Numbered from the stretch's first letter, positions 1 through 9,039 are shown. The stretch: DNA of 64,000 nt from JAVJRN01 sp040218415 (GCA_040218415.1 JAVJRN010000067.1:62001-126000); one strand, 5' to 3'. Program-made: numbers and translations. The notes: generated by a model not told the origin, from the sequence alone.

Positions 1-1
1 G

Positions 2-616
2 GATATTTGGTACGATGAGATCGTTGGAAGGCTCAATAGAGATCAGCGTGGTGTTTACTTAGGAAACTTTCAGGCAGAGGATCAAATTCTCATCCTATTC
101 AAGGAGGGATCATACGAACTCACCTCATTTGAACTCACCAATAGATTTGAAACAAAGGATATTCATTCCATAAGTAAATTTGAGATGAATAAACCCGTGA
201 ACGTCGTATATCAAGATGGGGAGTCCAAGCAGGTGAACGTGAAAAGATTTTTGATTGAAACATCTTCACCAAACAAGCGATTTCTTTTTATTTCTGAAGC
301 TAAAGGCTCTAAACTCCTTTATGCTAATCAGTCTGATTTTGGCAAGGTGATTACCACCTACAAGGATGGACGCAAGAATGAAACCGAAGAAATGGATCTT
401 GCTGAACTTATAGACGTCAAAGGGTGGAGAGCACAAGGAAATAAGTTTGTCCATCAATCGGTGGTGCGTATTGAAAAAATGGAGGAACCACCGAAAGAAA
501 AAGAGGAGTCAAAGGCCGAAAGCTTAGATCTGGATAATTTAAAGAAGACAATCAAGTCAGAAGTAGAAAATGAAGAAAACCAATTAGGCTTGTTTGGAGG
601 CAACACAGAAGATTGA
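2..616 (+). CDS. parC: DNA topoisomerase IV subunit A, C-terminal part (5' end outside window)
   Basis: The reading frame is open from base 2 to the stop at 616, giving about 204 residues with no start inside the window, so this is the 3' part of a larger gene. The opening residues (DIWYDEIVGRLN, then QRGVYLGNF, DQILILFKEGSYELTSFEL) are the repeated beta-pinwheel strands of the C-terminal DNA-wrapping domain of Bacteroidota ParC/GyrA-type subunits. A highly charged tail follows (about residues 155-204). The enzyme decatenates daughter chromosomes with ParE. An internal ATG at 185 would give a false 143-residue protein; conservation continues upstream of it. The parE gene is not visible and may lie further upstream. 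Confidence 0.85.
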   Translation, partial: DIWYDEIVGRLNRDQRGVYLGNFQAEDQILILFKEGSYELTSFELTNRFETKDIHSISKFEMNKPVNVVYQDGESKQVNVKRFLIETSSPNKRFLFISEAKGSKLLYANQSDFGKVITTYKDGRKNETEEMDLAELIDVKGWRAQGNKFVHQSVVRIEKMEEPPKEKEESKAESLDLDNLKKTIKSEVENEENQLGLFGGNTED

Positions 617-635
617 GAATCGTTATCGATCACCA

Positions 636-1232
636 ATGTCTATTTTCAACAAAATAATAAGAGTCTTATTTATCGCTTTCATTCCTGTGATCGTTGTTTT
701 GGCTATCAATTTTTGGGTAATAGCATCTACAGCCAGTCAGATCTACAGAAGTGTTGAGGAAATTCCCTATTCGGAAGTGGGGTTAATTTTAGGTACTAGT
801 AAAAGAACCGCAAAAGGAACCGCCAATAGTTATTTCTATGAGCGAATAGAAGCAGCTTCTGCGTTGTATAAATCAGGAAAACTAAAATACATCATTGTAA
901 GCGGCGATAACAGAACAGTATATTACAATGAGCCTATGGATATGCTTGACGCACTGTTGGAAAAGGGAGTAGCTAAGGAAGATGTGATTATGGATTTTGC
1001 GGGACTGAGCACTTTTGAGTCAGTGACTCGCGCGAAAGAGGTTTTCGGTAAAAATGATCTTACGATTATTACTCAAGATTTTCATTGTTATCGGTCATTG
1101 TATATCGCGAATAACAATGGCATAGTAGCTAGGGCATTTGCAGCGGACGAGAAGCAAGAGCTTTCTGGTAAGTTAGCCTTACGTGAAATTCTGGCAAGAT
1201 TAAAAGCAGTAGTGCAAACGGCAATAAGTTAA
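636..1232 (+). CDS. SanA/YdcF-like DUF218 membrane-anchored protein
   Basis: About 198 residues. One N-terminal membrane helix (IIRVLFIAFIPVIVVLAINF) precedes a DUF218/SanA domain recognised from VGLILGTSK, then RIEAASALYKSGKLKYIIVSG, then ITQDFHCYRSLYIA. SanA of enterobacteria affects envelope barrier function; the chemistry of the family is not settled, so the role here is only envelope-related by analogy. I chose the ATG at 636 because it starts directly before the membrane helix; an upstream ATG at 594 would add 14 residues and overlap the parC end. Its stop overlaps the convergent HPt gene by 4 bases. Confidence 0.8.
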   Translation: MSIFNKIIRVLFIAFIPVIVVLAINFWVIASTASQIYRSVEEIPYSEVGLILGTSKRTAKGTANSYFYERIEAASALYKSGKLKYIIVSGDNRTVYYNEPMDMLDALLEKGVAKEDVIMDFAGLSTFESVTRAKEVFGKNDLTIITQDFHCYRSLYIANNNGIVARAFAADEKQELSGKLALREILARLKAVVQTAIS

Positions 1233-1549
1233 CTTATATTAAACTCACTTTTTAACGCTTCCAAAGCTTCCAAAGACTTGTTTTGAACGAAATCCAAGTC
1301 TTCTTGACTGGCAGATGAAGGTTCGTTGTTAATACGACTGACTAAAACCAAGGTTTCTTTCATTCCAAGCATTTCGATTGTAGGCTTTAGCTGGTGAGCC
1401 AACTTCCCCAGTTTATCGAAATCCCCACTGTTTAAACCGACCTGCATTTCAGCGAGTATCGAATTATTATTTGTTTCGAAAGTAGAAACGAATTCTTTAA
1501 TGAATTCTTCGTCCCCATCACTGATTGCATTTAAATAAGAGAAATCCAT
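1229..1549 (-). CDS. HPt domain phosphotransfer protein
   Basis: A stand-alone histidine phosphotransfer domain of about 106 residues. The active histidine is His52 in the motif AHQLKP, followed by the helix IEMLGMKETLVLV; the start MDFSYLNAISDGDEEFIKEF is the usual first helix of the family. It should relay phosphate between a hybrid histidine kinase and a response regulator, but no kinase or regulator is adjacent, so its partners are encoded elsewhere. A longer version starting at 1594 is possible (15 more residues), but that part lacks similarity to the HPt fold and would lie almost against the divergent start at 1597. Confidence 0.8.
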   Translation of the reverse strand: MDFSYLNAISDGDEEFIKEFVSTFETNNNSILAEMQVGLNSGDFDKLGKLAHQLKPTIEMLGMKETLVLVSRINNEPSSASQEDLDFVQNKSLEALEALKSEFNIS

Positions 1550-1596
1550 ATTGATCACAGAATCGTATATCTTGGCAATATATAAGGGATTCACAT

Positions 1597-2586
1597 ATGA
1601 GAAAAACTCTAGGTCTATTTTTTGCGCTGTTCATTTTTGCTTTTGTGCTTTTTTATTTTTGGGCCAGTGGTTCAAATAGAGCGGTTACTCACGACGAAAT
1701 GTTAATTTCTAACCAATCAAGTGATGTTGGTAAAGGAATAGGAGATACCCTAACTGCCATTTCTTACAATCTAGGGTACTTATCGGGCATGATTAATAAC
1801 ATGGCCGTAGAAAGGGAGGAAAATATTTTTCATGAAAACTTGACTCTTACAAATCAATTATTTGCAATAAATAAGCCTGACATTGTCGGGTTTCAAGAAA
1901 TTGACATTGATTCAAAACGCTCATTTAACTACAATCAGGTAGACTCTATTTCATCGGAAATGGGTGATATCAACACTTACACTTCATTAAATTGGGATAA
2001 AAAATACGTGCCTTTCCCTTATTGGCCGCTTCGTTTTCATTTTGGAAAAATAATATCAGGCCAATCAGTTTTTTCAAGGTTTCCCATCAGAAAGGCTGAG
2101 TCACAAAGGCTGATTAAGCCTCTGAATGCTCCGTTTTATTATAACGACTTTTATTTAGATAGATTGATACAAAAGGTTTTTATCGTCATTGGAGATCAAG
2201 AAGTATTGGTCATGAATGTACATTTAGAAGCTTTTGATACGGAGACAAGGCAGGTGCACTTTGAAACTGTTAAACAGCAGTATTTGAAATACGCTGCTAC
2301 GCATCCAGTTATTTTAATGGGTGATTTTAATTCCAATTTTGAAGATCAGGAAGTAGGTCTGGAAACATTGCTGGCCTTACCATTTCTGAGAGTTTGTTAT
2401 GATACGCCCATCAAAAAATACTTAACGTTTAGTTCTGAAAAACCTACGGTTTTACTCGATTATATATTTTACAACGACAATTGGATTGAAAAAGTAGACG
2501 TAAAAATTTTAAAAGAAGCCGGTCAAATATCTGATCATCTGCCAGTAATGATGCGATTTGTCATTAAGGATAAAAATGCGCGCTAA
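1597..2586 (+). CDS. Endonuclease/exonuclease/phosphatase (EEP) family protein, membrane-anchored
   Basis: 329 residues. An N-terminal hydrophobic helix (LGLFFALFIFAFVLFYFW) anchors an EEP-fold catalytic domain. The metal-binding glutamate lies in GFQEID (about residue 98), the His of the fourth strand in VMNVHLEAF, the Asp-x-Asn pair in LMGDFNSN (about 241) and the terminal catalytic His in SDHLPVMM (about 311). The fold covers nucleases, sphingomyelinases and inositol phosphatases, so the substrate cannot be named; the anchor suggests a periplasmic-facing hydrolase acting on a lipid or phosphodiester. It stands alone, divergent from the HPt gene. Confidence 0.8.
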   Translation: MRKTLGLFFALFIFAFVLFYFWASGSNRAVTHDEMLISNQSSDVGKGIGDTLTAISYNLGYLSGMINNMAVEREENIFHENLTLTNQLFAINKPDIVGFQEIDIDSKRSFNYNQVDSISSEMGDINTYTSLNWDKKYVPFPYWPLRFHFGKIISGQSVFSRFPIRKAESQRLIKPLNAPFYYNDFYLDRLIQKVFIVIGDQEVLVMNVHLEAFDTETRQVHFETVKQQYLKYAATHPVILMGDFNSNFEDQEVGLETLLALPFLRVCYDTPIKKYLTFSSEKPTVLLDYIFYNDNWIEKVDVKILKEAGQISDHLPVMMRFVIKDKNAR

Positions 2587-2645
2587 AGAGGTCGTAAATC
2601 AGTCCGAATTTTACTATTTTCGAGTAATTCTTAAAAAATGGACAA

Positions 2646-3110
2646 ATGGTAAAGGAGTTTGAAAATCTTCGTGAAGATGAGATTGATGTGTTAATGAAAG
2701 CACCAGTTTACGTGGCTATACTCATTGCGGGCGCTGATGGTAATATTGATAGCTCTGAGCGAAAAGAGGCAATTGATATTGCACATTCAAAACAGGTTAG
2801 AGCAAGGGAGCAATTGATTGAATATTATAAAGCAGTAGGTATAGAATTCGAGCAGTCCTTTAATAGGCTGATTGATGAATTACCAGATGAAGCAGAAGAA
2901 AGGAATAAACTCATTAATGCTGAGCTGAGAAAATTAAATTTCATCTTTCCGAAGATCGATAAAAACTTTACAATCAAGTTATATGCTAGCCTAAAAGAGT
3001 TAGCGAAAAGGATCGGAGAAGCTTCAGGAGGCCTTCTTGGGTACCTGTCTGTGAGTTACGAGGAAGCCAAGTTGATTGAGTTAAAAGCTATTCACGATCC
3101 TTCGAAATAA
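2646..3110 (+). CDS. TerB-like domain protein
   Basis: 154 residues, soluble and mostly helical. The segment VYVAILIAGADGNIDSSERKEAI (about residues 20-42) matches the TerB/TerB-C start, where an acidic loop DGxID followed by E can bind metal; the remainder is predicted helical, ending IHDPSK. TerB-type proteins are widespread and usually of unknown role; no ter operon is present here, so tellurite resistance should not be inferred. The ABC transporter at 13553-16645 also begins with a TerB-like helical region. An intrinsic terminator follows the stop by about 20 bases. Confidence 0.6.
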   Translation: MVKEFENLREDEIDVLMKAPVYVAILIAGADGNIDSSERKEAIDIAHSKQVRAREQLIEYYKAVGIEFEQSFNRLIDELPDEAEERNKLINAELRKLNFIFPKIDKNFTIKLYASLKELAKRIGEASGGLLGYLSVSYEEAKLIELKAIHDPSK

Positions 3111-3132
3111 TATCACAGAAGACTTATAAACA

Positions 3133-3158
3133 AAAGCTGCTAAATGCAGCTTTTTTTA
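3133..3158 (+). terminator. Intrinsic terminator after the TerB-like gene
   Basis: A perfect stem AAAGCTGC / GCAGCTTT with loop TAAAT is followed by a run of T. It lies about 20 bases past the stop at 3110 and ahead of the rhomboid gene on the same strand, so it should separate the two transcripts. Confidence 0.8.
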
Positions 3159-3227
3159 TATATGCTATTTCTATTATTGGTCAATTCTATGAAAGCAGTT
3201 TAAGAAAATGAGTTTAATAGTTTAGCA

Positions 3228-3785
3228 ATGCTCCAAGGTTCTAATATTTTACCGCCCATTAGATTGGTTTTTGTAATGTGGGTAGTATTTACACTGCAAA
3301 CTTTTTCAGGTATCGATTTCGGATTTCTGGGAATACTTCCTTGGTCACTCACTGGGCTTATAGGAATAATTACGGCTCCTCTCATTCACGGCAATTATTC
3401 TCATTTAATATCTAATACTTTCCCGCTTTTATTTTTAGGTATGGCGCTCTTTATGTTTTACCGGAAACACGCCTTGATGGTTTTTTTTCAGTGCTATATC
3501 ATCACTAACCTATTGGTTTGGATATTCGGGAGGCAGTTTTATCACATAGGCGCAAGCGGTTTAGTGTATGGTTTGGCTTTCTTTTTGATCGCTATTGGAA
3601 TTTTCAAAAGGAAAATCATTTCGATCATGATTTCAATAATTGTGATGTTAACCTACGGTGGACTATTGTATGGGCTTAACCCTGGTAATCAGGCGATTAG
3701 CTGGGAATCGCATTTATTTGGTGCTATTGTAGGTGTTGGGACGGCATTTGGTGTGAGCAGAATAGATAAAGAAAAGTCCAATTAA
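3228..3785 (+). CDS. Rhomboid family intramembrane serine protease
   Basis: 185 residues with about six membrane helices. The catalytic serine is in GASG (about residue 110, HIGASGLVYGLAF) and the catalytic histidine is in SWESHLFGAIVG (about 160). The HxxxN element of the L1-TM2 region is present as HGNYSHLISN. It cleaves membrane-spanning substrates inside the bilayer; the substrate is unknown. At 185 residues it is a minimal six-helix rhomboid. It is followed after 20 bases by a radical SAM gene on the same strand. Confidence 0.9.
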   Translation: MLQGSNILPPIRLVFVMWVVFTLQTFSGIDFGFLGILPWSLTGLIGIITAPLIHGNYSHLISNTFPLLFLGMALFMFYRKHALMVFFQCYIITNLLVWIFGRQFYHIGASGLVYGLAFFLIAIGIFKRKIISIMISIIVMLTYGGLLYGLNPGNQAISWESHLFGAIVGVGTAFGVSRIDKEKSN

Positions 3786-3805
3786 AATAGCAAATACTAA
3801 TAAAA

Positions 3806-4867
3806 ATGGTTTTAAATTTACCTATGATACAAGGTAAAGGCGCTCAAATCAATCCCGAAAATCCTTTTTTAAAGAATGCTATTTCTAATCAACATGATGA
3901 AGGAATCGATGTATACACACACTTAGAAAAGCCAAAAACTGAAATATTCTTTGAAACTCCAAAACAGGTTATTAGTAAAAATAGTAGCCCCGATCTTAAA
4001 CATGAATACTCGGTAAATCCATATCAGGGTTGTGAACATGGATGTAGTTATTGTTATGCGAGGAACTCTCATACATATTGGGGGTGGAGTGCAGGTTTGG
4101 ATTTTGAAAGTAAGATTATAGTCAAGAAAGAAGTTGCTCAGAATTTAGCTAATGAGTTTCAGAAGCGGACTTACAGAGTAAAACCAATAATGCTATCGGG
4201 AAACACCGATTGCTACCAGCCTATAGAAAGAGAATTTAAACTGACAAGAGCCATTCTTCAAGTGGCTCTAAATTACCGGCATCCAATTAGCCTCATTACA
4301 AAAAATGCATTAGTTCTTAGAGACTTAGATTTAATCGCTCAGCTTGCAAAACTGAACTTGATCCACGTACATTTTTCTATCACGAGCTTGGATGAAAAAA
4401 TAAGGTCGAAACTAGAGCCAAGAACTTCTACTGCGAAAAAGAAATTGAATGCGATTGAAATTTTAACGGCGCACCAAGTGCCTGTTGGCATCATGATCGC
4501 ACCAGTGATTCCTGGGTTGACTGACTCTGAAATACCCAACATTATGAAAGCTGCCTCAAGGGCAGGTGCTATCAAAGCAGGATATTCCGTGCTAAGACTA
4601 AATGGTCAGGTTCAGGATGTATTTGAAGATTGGTTGGAAAAGGCTTTCCCAGATAGCGCGGAGAAAGTGAAAAATCAAGTGAGAGCACTTCATGGTGGTA
4701 AGCCAAATGATTCCAATTGGGGCAGAAGAATGACAGGAGAGGGCGCTGAAGCCGAGATGATTCAACAGCTTTTCGAGTTAGGGCAAAAGACCTATTTTGA
4801 GAATAAAAAAATTCCTCCTTTGGAAACTCAACATTTCTTAAAAGGAGGCAATTACGCACTATTTTAA
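3806..4867 (+). CDS. PA0069-family (SplB-like) radical SAM protein
   Basis: 353 residues. The [4Fe-4S]-binding cysteines are in CEHGCSYC (about Cys76, Cys80, Cys83), preceded by NPYQG, the hallmark of the PA0069/SplB-like radical SAM group. Later blocks (ITKNALVLRDLDLI, SITSLDEKIRSKLEPRT, PVIPGLTD) form the TIM barrel and SAM-binding part. The substrate of this family is not established; relatives include spore photoproduct lyase. A second in-frame ATG lies six codons in (MIQGKG), so the true N terminus may be slightly shorter. The stop overlaps the convergent DoxX-like gene. Confidence 0.9.
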   Translation: MVLNLPMIQGKGAQINPENPFLKNAISNQHDEGIDVYTHLEKPKTEIFFETPKQVISKNSSPDLKHEYSVNPYQGCEHGCSYCYARNSHTYWGWSAGLDFESKIIVKKEVAQNLANEFQKRTYRVKPIMLSGNTDCYQPIEREFKLTRAILQVALNYRHPISLITKNALVLRDLDLIAQLAKLNLIHVHFSITSLDEKIRSKLEPRTSTAKKKLNAIEILTAHQVPVGIMIAPVIPGLTDSEIPNIMKAASRAGAIKAGYSVLRLNGQVQDVFEDWLEKAFPDSAEKVKNQVRALHGGKPNDSNWGRRMTGEGAEAEMIQQLFELGQKTYFENKKIPPLETQHFLKGGNYALF

Positions 4868-5217
4868 TGTTTTAAATGGCTACTTATAAATAAAGCGCCA
4901 CCAGCCAATGCAATGTCTTTTAAAAACATGCTGGAGGAGGTAGGGTCGCCATTCATAAATCCGTCCAAATGGATAAGCACTGCAAATAATAGAAGCATGG
5001 TTGACAATAAAGTCGTCGCTAGTTTTGCTTTTTTATTGATAATAATAGCCACAGATGCCAAGATCAAGGCCAACCCCGTAAGATAAACCCAAGCAATTGG
5101 CACAGGTAGAATTGACGGAACCATACCCGTCATACTTTTGGCTCCCATAAAATGGAAGAAGCCAAAAAGCGCCATTGGAATGGCAAAAATTATTTTTCCA
5201 ATAAATCCAAAATTCAT
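4864..5217 (-). CDS. DoxX-like four-helix membrane protein
   Basis: 117 residues with four predicted membrane helices: IGKIIFAIPMALFGFFHFM, then IAWVYLTGLALILASVAIII, then TTLLSTMLLLFAVLIHL, then a shorter fourth helix. The layout matches DoxX/DoxD-like proteins, small membrane proteins sometimes linked to redox or thiosulfate metabolism; a specific activity cannot be assigned. The frame stays open upstream to a TTG at 5343 with another hydrophobic stretch, but the ATG at 5217 starts the normal four-helix unit, so I prefer it. Confidence 0.7.
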   Translation of the reverse strand: MNFGFIGKIIFAIPMALFGFFHFMGAKSMTGMVPSILPVPIAWVYLTGLALILASVAIIINKKAKLATTLLSTMLLLFAVLIHLDGFMNGDPTSSSMFLKDIALAGGALFISSHLKH

Positions 5218-5385
5218 AATATAGAAATTAGGTGTTAATAAAGATCGTATAATATAGGAAACTAACACGACAATAACTTGGAATAGATAAAGTCTTAAAT
5301 TGGTTGCCTTTACGCTTTCCGAGACTTGTCGCTCAAAATCCAAACATTATATCTATGAGTTTCTAAGTTTGGCAAACAGAATGCT

Positions 5386-6075
5386 TTATGAAATAATTTC
5401 ATTGAGCAATTTCTTTTTATCTTCTTTCAGTTTTTTCATTTTAAAATATAAGCCTTCTGCTGTATAATCAATCCAATAACCTTCCTTATTAGGATTTTTA
5501 GCTGGTTTGGTTGCTTCCGGCTCGTCAAGGTAAAGAATACCCATTAGTCGCTCCAGATCGGACCATGTTTTGGCTTTGTCATTGATAGTAAAAGCTCTTT
5601 CTACAAAACTCGCCTTCGCTTTGAAGTTACTTTTTGTGCCGTCTGCGACAATGATCAAATCAAGCTTTAATGGCGCTTCTCTTTTTGCTTTTTCAAAGCA
5701 AGCCTGAATGATTTGCTGAAGAAAATTGAGATGTTTTTCAGGATTGGCAATATGTCCATTAGTTGTATTTATACCATCAGCTATTTCAACATATAACCAA
5801 TGATTCAAATCCTCTGAATTAGGCGAAATTGTTACATCCTTAAAAAAATTTTCAATGGCTTCAGCCCAATTTTCTCCTAATTCACCCTTCCATTCAAAGT
5901 CATCATCAAGTGTGAATCCTTCATCATAGATTTCGTCTTCTTCCAGCTCCTCTCTATCCAAATACTCAATATTCAAGCTAATTTGACAAGTCTCCTTTAT
6001 ATCAATGGAAAGTGTATAGGCCATGGCAAAAGGAGGGGGCACCTGCATGGTCTGATAAGATAAGTTTATTTTCAA
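5386..6075 (-). CDS. Conserved hypothetical protein, last gene of the menaquinone operon
   Basis: 229 residues, soluble, no signal peptide. I do not recognise the family. Visible traits: an acidic stretch around residues 40-65 (REELEEDEIYDEGF), a block HWLYVEIADGINTTNGH, and a lysine-rich end. The start is probably the TTG at 6075, whose bases overlap the stop of menE (TTGA, a coupling-type overlap); the next Met is nine codons in. Tight coupling to menE suggests co-expression, but a role in quinone synthesis is not shown. Confidence 0.65.
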   Translation of the reverse strand: MKINLSYQTMQVPPPFAMAYTLSIDIKETCQISLNIEYLDREELEEDEIYDEGFTLDDDFEWKGELGENWAEAIENFFKDVTISPNSEDLNHWLYVEIADGINTTNGHIANPEKHLNFLQQIIQACFEKAKREAPLKLDLIIVADGTKSNFKAKASFVERAFTINDKAKTWSDLERLMGILYLDEPEATKPAKNPNKEGYWIDYTAEGLYFKMKKLKEDKKKLLNEIIS

Positions 6076-7106
6076 AATCCTATTTTTTTAAGCGTGGCTT
6101 TACGGTTTATTTTTTCTGTTTCTGTGTACTCGAATCGACTTAGAAGAATAATCTCCTTGGGAACCTGATAGCGATGTAGTTTCATTTTTATCTCTTCGCT
6201 TAATTCAAGATTATTTTTCGTTTGTGCAAGTAACACAACTTTTTCGCCAAGATACTCATCATTTACTCCGGCAATAAAAAAGGGAAAGTCAAAAAAGGAT
6301 CTTAAGATAGATTCTACTTCCTCTGGAAATATTTTATACCCACCGCTATTTATTACATTATCTATTCTCCCTTTGTATACAAAAGTATCATTGGTAATAA
6401 ATTCTATAATATCATTAGTGCAAATCTTGAGCTGATTAGTCGCACTTCCTTGCAAATTAAGTTTGCTATCAACAATAGTTGCTTTAATATCCCCGAGGAG
6501 CTTAAAACCAGTATTTTCTGTTATATGTCTTAAGGCAATGTGCGAGGCTGTTTCGGTCATTCCATATGAAGTGTAGGTATTTAATGAGCTTATTGCTCTC
6601 AGTTGATCCAAAGAATTCTCTGAAATTGCAGCGCCACCTATGATCAGAGTGTTGATATGCTCAAATTTTTCCGGACAGTTTTTTAAGAGGGAATCGACTT
6701 GAAGTGGAACCATTGAAATTAGGTCAATGGCTGTATCTATGCTTGGTAAGGATGACGCCTTTTGAATATGAAGCTGCATTTTACCAACCAAGGCTCTTAT
6801 AATTACCATAGTTCCGCCAATAAATCGAGGATTGATGCATAAAAGCGAACTTGCAAAATGATGATCCGGATCGATATAATTCAGTGTTACTTCGGCACTA
6901 TATTTTAGCTGCGAACGGGATAGGTTAATTGATTTTCTTTGGCCTGTGGAACCTGATGTATTGAATTGAAAAGAGTCTTTGCCATCAATCCAATCTAGAA
7001 TGAACTGCAAGACATATTTTTCATCCTCAGAATGATTTGTTTGACTTAATTCCTCCTGAATAAGCTCTTTTAATAGAATATGATTTTTCCGAAAATCAAT
7101 GACCAT
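6072..7106 (-). CDS. menE: o-Succinylbenzoate--CoA ligase (MenE-type AMP-binding enzyme)
   Basis: 344 residues, short for the ANL superfamily but usual for MenE of Bacteroidota. The phosphate-binding loop is TSGSTGQRK (about residue 50), the adenine motif is YTSYGMTETASH (about 178), the hinge region reads GRIDNVINSGGYKIFPEE (about 240) and the C-terminal catalytic lysine is in KINRKAT. It activates o-succinylbenzoate as the CoA thioester in menaquinone synthesis. It lies downstream of menD on the same strand after a 230-base gap, and overlaps the next gene by 4 bases. Confidence 0.9.
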   Translation of the reverse strand: MVIDFRKNHILLKELIQEELSQTNHSEDEKYVLQFILDWIDGKDSFQFNTSGSTGQRKSINLSRSQLKYSAEVTLNYIDPDHHFASSLLCINPRFIGGTMVIIRALVGKMQLHIQKASSLPSIDTAIDLISMVPLQVDSLLKNCPEKFEHINTLIIGGAAISENSLDQLRAISSLNTYTSYGMTETASHIALRHITENTGFKLLGDIKATIVDSKLNLQGSATNQLKICTNDIIEFITNDTFVYKGRIDNVINSGGYKIFPEEVESILRSFFDFPFFIAGVNDEYLGEKVVLLAQTKNNLELSEEIKMKLHRYQVPKEIILLSRFEYTETEKINRKATLKKIGF

Positions 7107-7228
7107 TTAAATACAAAAAAATAATTTTAGACGCACAAGTGAGTGTCCAGTCAATTGAGGCATCTCACAACTTACTCGCGAATATAGGAAACAAACCATC
7201 TTGCTGTCTCAGTTCTGTTCATTCCTAA

Positions 7229-7285
7229 AATGAATATTGGCGTTGATACCATAGAAATAGCTAAAATGGAGCGATCTCATTAAGA
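7229..7285 (+). pseudogene. Possible decayed acpS-like fragment
   Basis: An ATG at 7229 starts MNIGVDTIEIAKMERSH and then stops; in a shifted frame the next codons read RNREEFLKF and stop again. Joined, they resemble the N terminus of holo-ACP synthase (a start like IGxDxIEIxRxE, then xxNxxFL). Nothing else of such a gene remains before the menD stop at 7337. This is judged by eye on about 26 residues, so chance cannot be excluded. It sits on the plus strand inside the minus-strand men operon. Confidence 0.3.
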
Positions 7286-7336
7286 AATCGTGAGGAATTT
7301 TTGAAATTCTAAAAGCTGTAAACGTGTTTTTTCGAA

Positions 7337-9037
7337 TTAACTCAATGACGTTCTTATCGCGGCTTTTACTTTTTTGAATACCCAATGATTGGTAGCTGGC
7401 GTGGTGAAAATTTCTATCAATTTAGCATTATGTGCTGATTCGTAAAATGATGATAATGAGGACAAAAGGTCATCCATGTTATGCACTGCGTGATATTCAA
7501 AATCATATTCATTTGCTACGTGAATGGCAGAGTGATTGTGTTTGGTTTCAAAATATGTTTCAAGCTCAGGTAAGGCACTTGAATCCGGGAGTATTCGAAA
7601 AATACCTCCACCACCATTATTAATCACGATAATTCTTAGATTGGCTAGGTTTTCTTGATGAAAAAATGCGTTTCGGTCGTAGAAAAAACTTAAATCTCCA
7701 GAAATCAATGTTGTTATTTGTCCATTGGCCAGCGCACAACCAACAGCGGTTGAATTGGAACCATCAATTCCGCTGGTGCCACGATTAGCGAACACCTCGA
7801 TACCACTTTTAAATGATTGAAAAAAATTGACATATCTCACAGGCATGCTGTTTGACAAGTGAAGATTACTGTTTGCAGGGATAGCCTGAAGAATAGGATC
7901 AATAACCGTGAATTCAGAGAAATCAGCCTTTTGTAATTCACCATTGAGTACTTCACTGGTAACACGTTCTAGTGATTCCCAACTTTGTTGATAATTTTGG
8001 GCGATCTGTTCTTGAAATTGGTCTCTGATAGGTTTTAGATCGGGCGATAAGGCCTTAAAAAAGTCTTTTACGTCAGCCTTAAAATGAGAAGTAATAGTTT
8101 GAAAGGGATCAGCGACGTTATCACAAATCTCGAAATGCCAATGCTCCTTAGGTTTATGTTGCCTTAGAAATAATTTCAAATTTTTGGAAATGATAGACAT
8201 ACCAGAAGTAATAAGAATTTCAGGTTTCAGCATAGGCAAGACAGAATCATTGACGGCTGACAAAAAGAGGTCCTGCTTTCTTAATGCTTTTTTAATTTGG
8301 ACATTACTTATTACATCCGCAATTATGACGGCATCATCTTGCTGATCTAAGAGCTGGTCGTATTCCTTGTCATAATCATCTTGACCTCTTAATATGATTT
8401 TTTTAGTACTATTATGCCAATGCTCAATGAATGGATCGAAATCTATTTCATTACCCATTTCGATAGGTTCTATTTTCTTAAAATCACCAAATTCAAGTGG
8501 TTGGTCAATCTCAGGGTAAAAAGGTTCGCGAAAAGGTATGTTGATGTGTACAGGTCCTTTTGGGTAAGTTGTTGCTAATTCTAAGGCGGTTTTCAAGCCA
8601 TTTAAATAATCTTCAGAAAAATCTGGATCATTTCTGTCTTCCGGAAGACAGAAATTTCCTTTTACAAAATTACTGAGCGCACCTACTTGCCTAATGGTTT
8701 GCCCATCACGCTGATCGATCAATTCAGCGGGTCTATCTGCTGAAATAATGATGAGTGGTACTTGCTGATAAAAAGCCTCCGCACATGCTGGCCCATAATT
8801 GAGAAGCGCAGTGCCTGATGTGCAACATAAAGCAACAGGATTTTTCGATTTTAAAGCAATACCAAGCGCGATAAAGCCTGCAGATCTTTCATCAACAATA
8901 CTCGTTTTTTTGATATTACCATTTCTTGCAAAAGAAATAGTCAATGGCGCATTTCTGGAGCCAGGGGAGAGCACGACTTCTTTTACCCCATAGGAAAAAA
9001 GCAGCTCACTGGTGTCAAAAACAGACTGATGGATCAT
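7337..9037 (-). CDS. menD: 2-Succinyl-5-enolpyruvyl-6-hydroxy-3-cyclohexene-1-carboxylate synthase
   Basis: 566 residues, the normal length of MenD. Visible family blocks are VVLSPGSRNAPLTISF near the N terminus, CCTSGTALLNYGPACAEA, ISADRPAELIDQRDGQTIRQ, ANRGTSGIDGSNSTAVG, and the thiamin-diphosphate site SGDLSFFYDRNAF plus NNGGGGIFRILP near the C terminus. It adds the succinyl semialdehyde unit from 2-oxoglutarate to isochorismate. It starts 2 bases after the menF stop, so the two are translationally linked. Confidence 0.95.
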   Translation of the reverse strand: MIHQSVFDTSELLFSYGVKEVVLSPGSRNAPLTISFARNGNIKKTSIVDERSAGFIALGIALKSKNPVALCCTSGTALLNYGPACAEAFYQQVPLIIISADRPAELIDQRDGQTIRQVGALSNFVKGNFCLPEDRNDPDFSEDYLNGLKTALELATTYPKGPVHINIPFREPFYPEIDQPLEFGDFKKIEPIEMGNEIDFDPFIEHWHNSTKKIILRGQDDYDKEYDQLLDQQDDAVIIADVISNVQIKKALRKQDLFLSAVNDSVLPMLKPEILITSGMSIISKNLKLFLRQHKPKEHWHFEICDNVADPFQTITSHFKADVKDFFKALSPDLKPIRDQFQEQIAQNYQQSWESLERVTSEVLNGELQKADFSEFTVIDPILQAIPANSNLHLSNSMPVRYVNFFQSFKSGIEVFANRGTSGIDGSNSTAVGCALANGQITTLISGDLSFFYDRNAFFHQENLANLRIIVINNGGGGIFRILPDSSALPELETYFETKHNHSAIHVANEYDFEYHAVHNMDDLLSSLSSFYESAHNAKLIEIFTTPATNHWVFKKVKAAIRTSLS

Positions 9038-9039
9038 TA

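Noticed and set aside
4572..4859. 95-codon minus-strand frame inside the radical SAM gene
   Set aside because: Antisense to a well-conserved gene; no domain or start context of its own.
5218..5343. N-terminal extension of the DoxX-like protein from TTG 5343
   Set aside because: The four-helix DoxX unit starts at the ATG at 5217; the extension has a non-ATG start and no family similarity.
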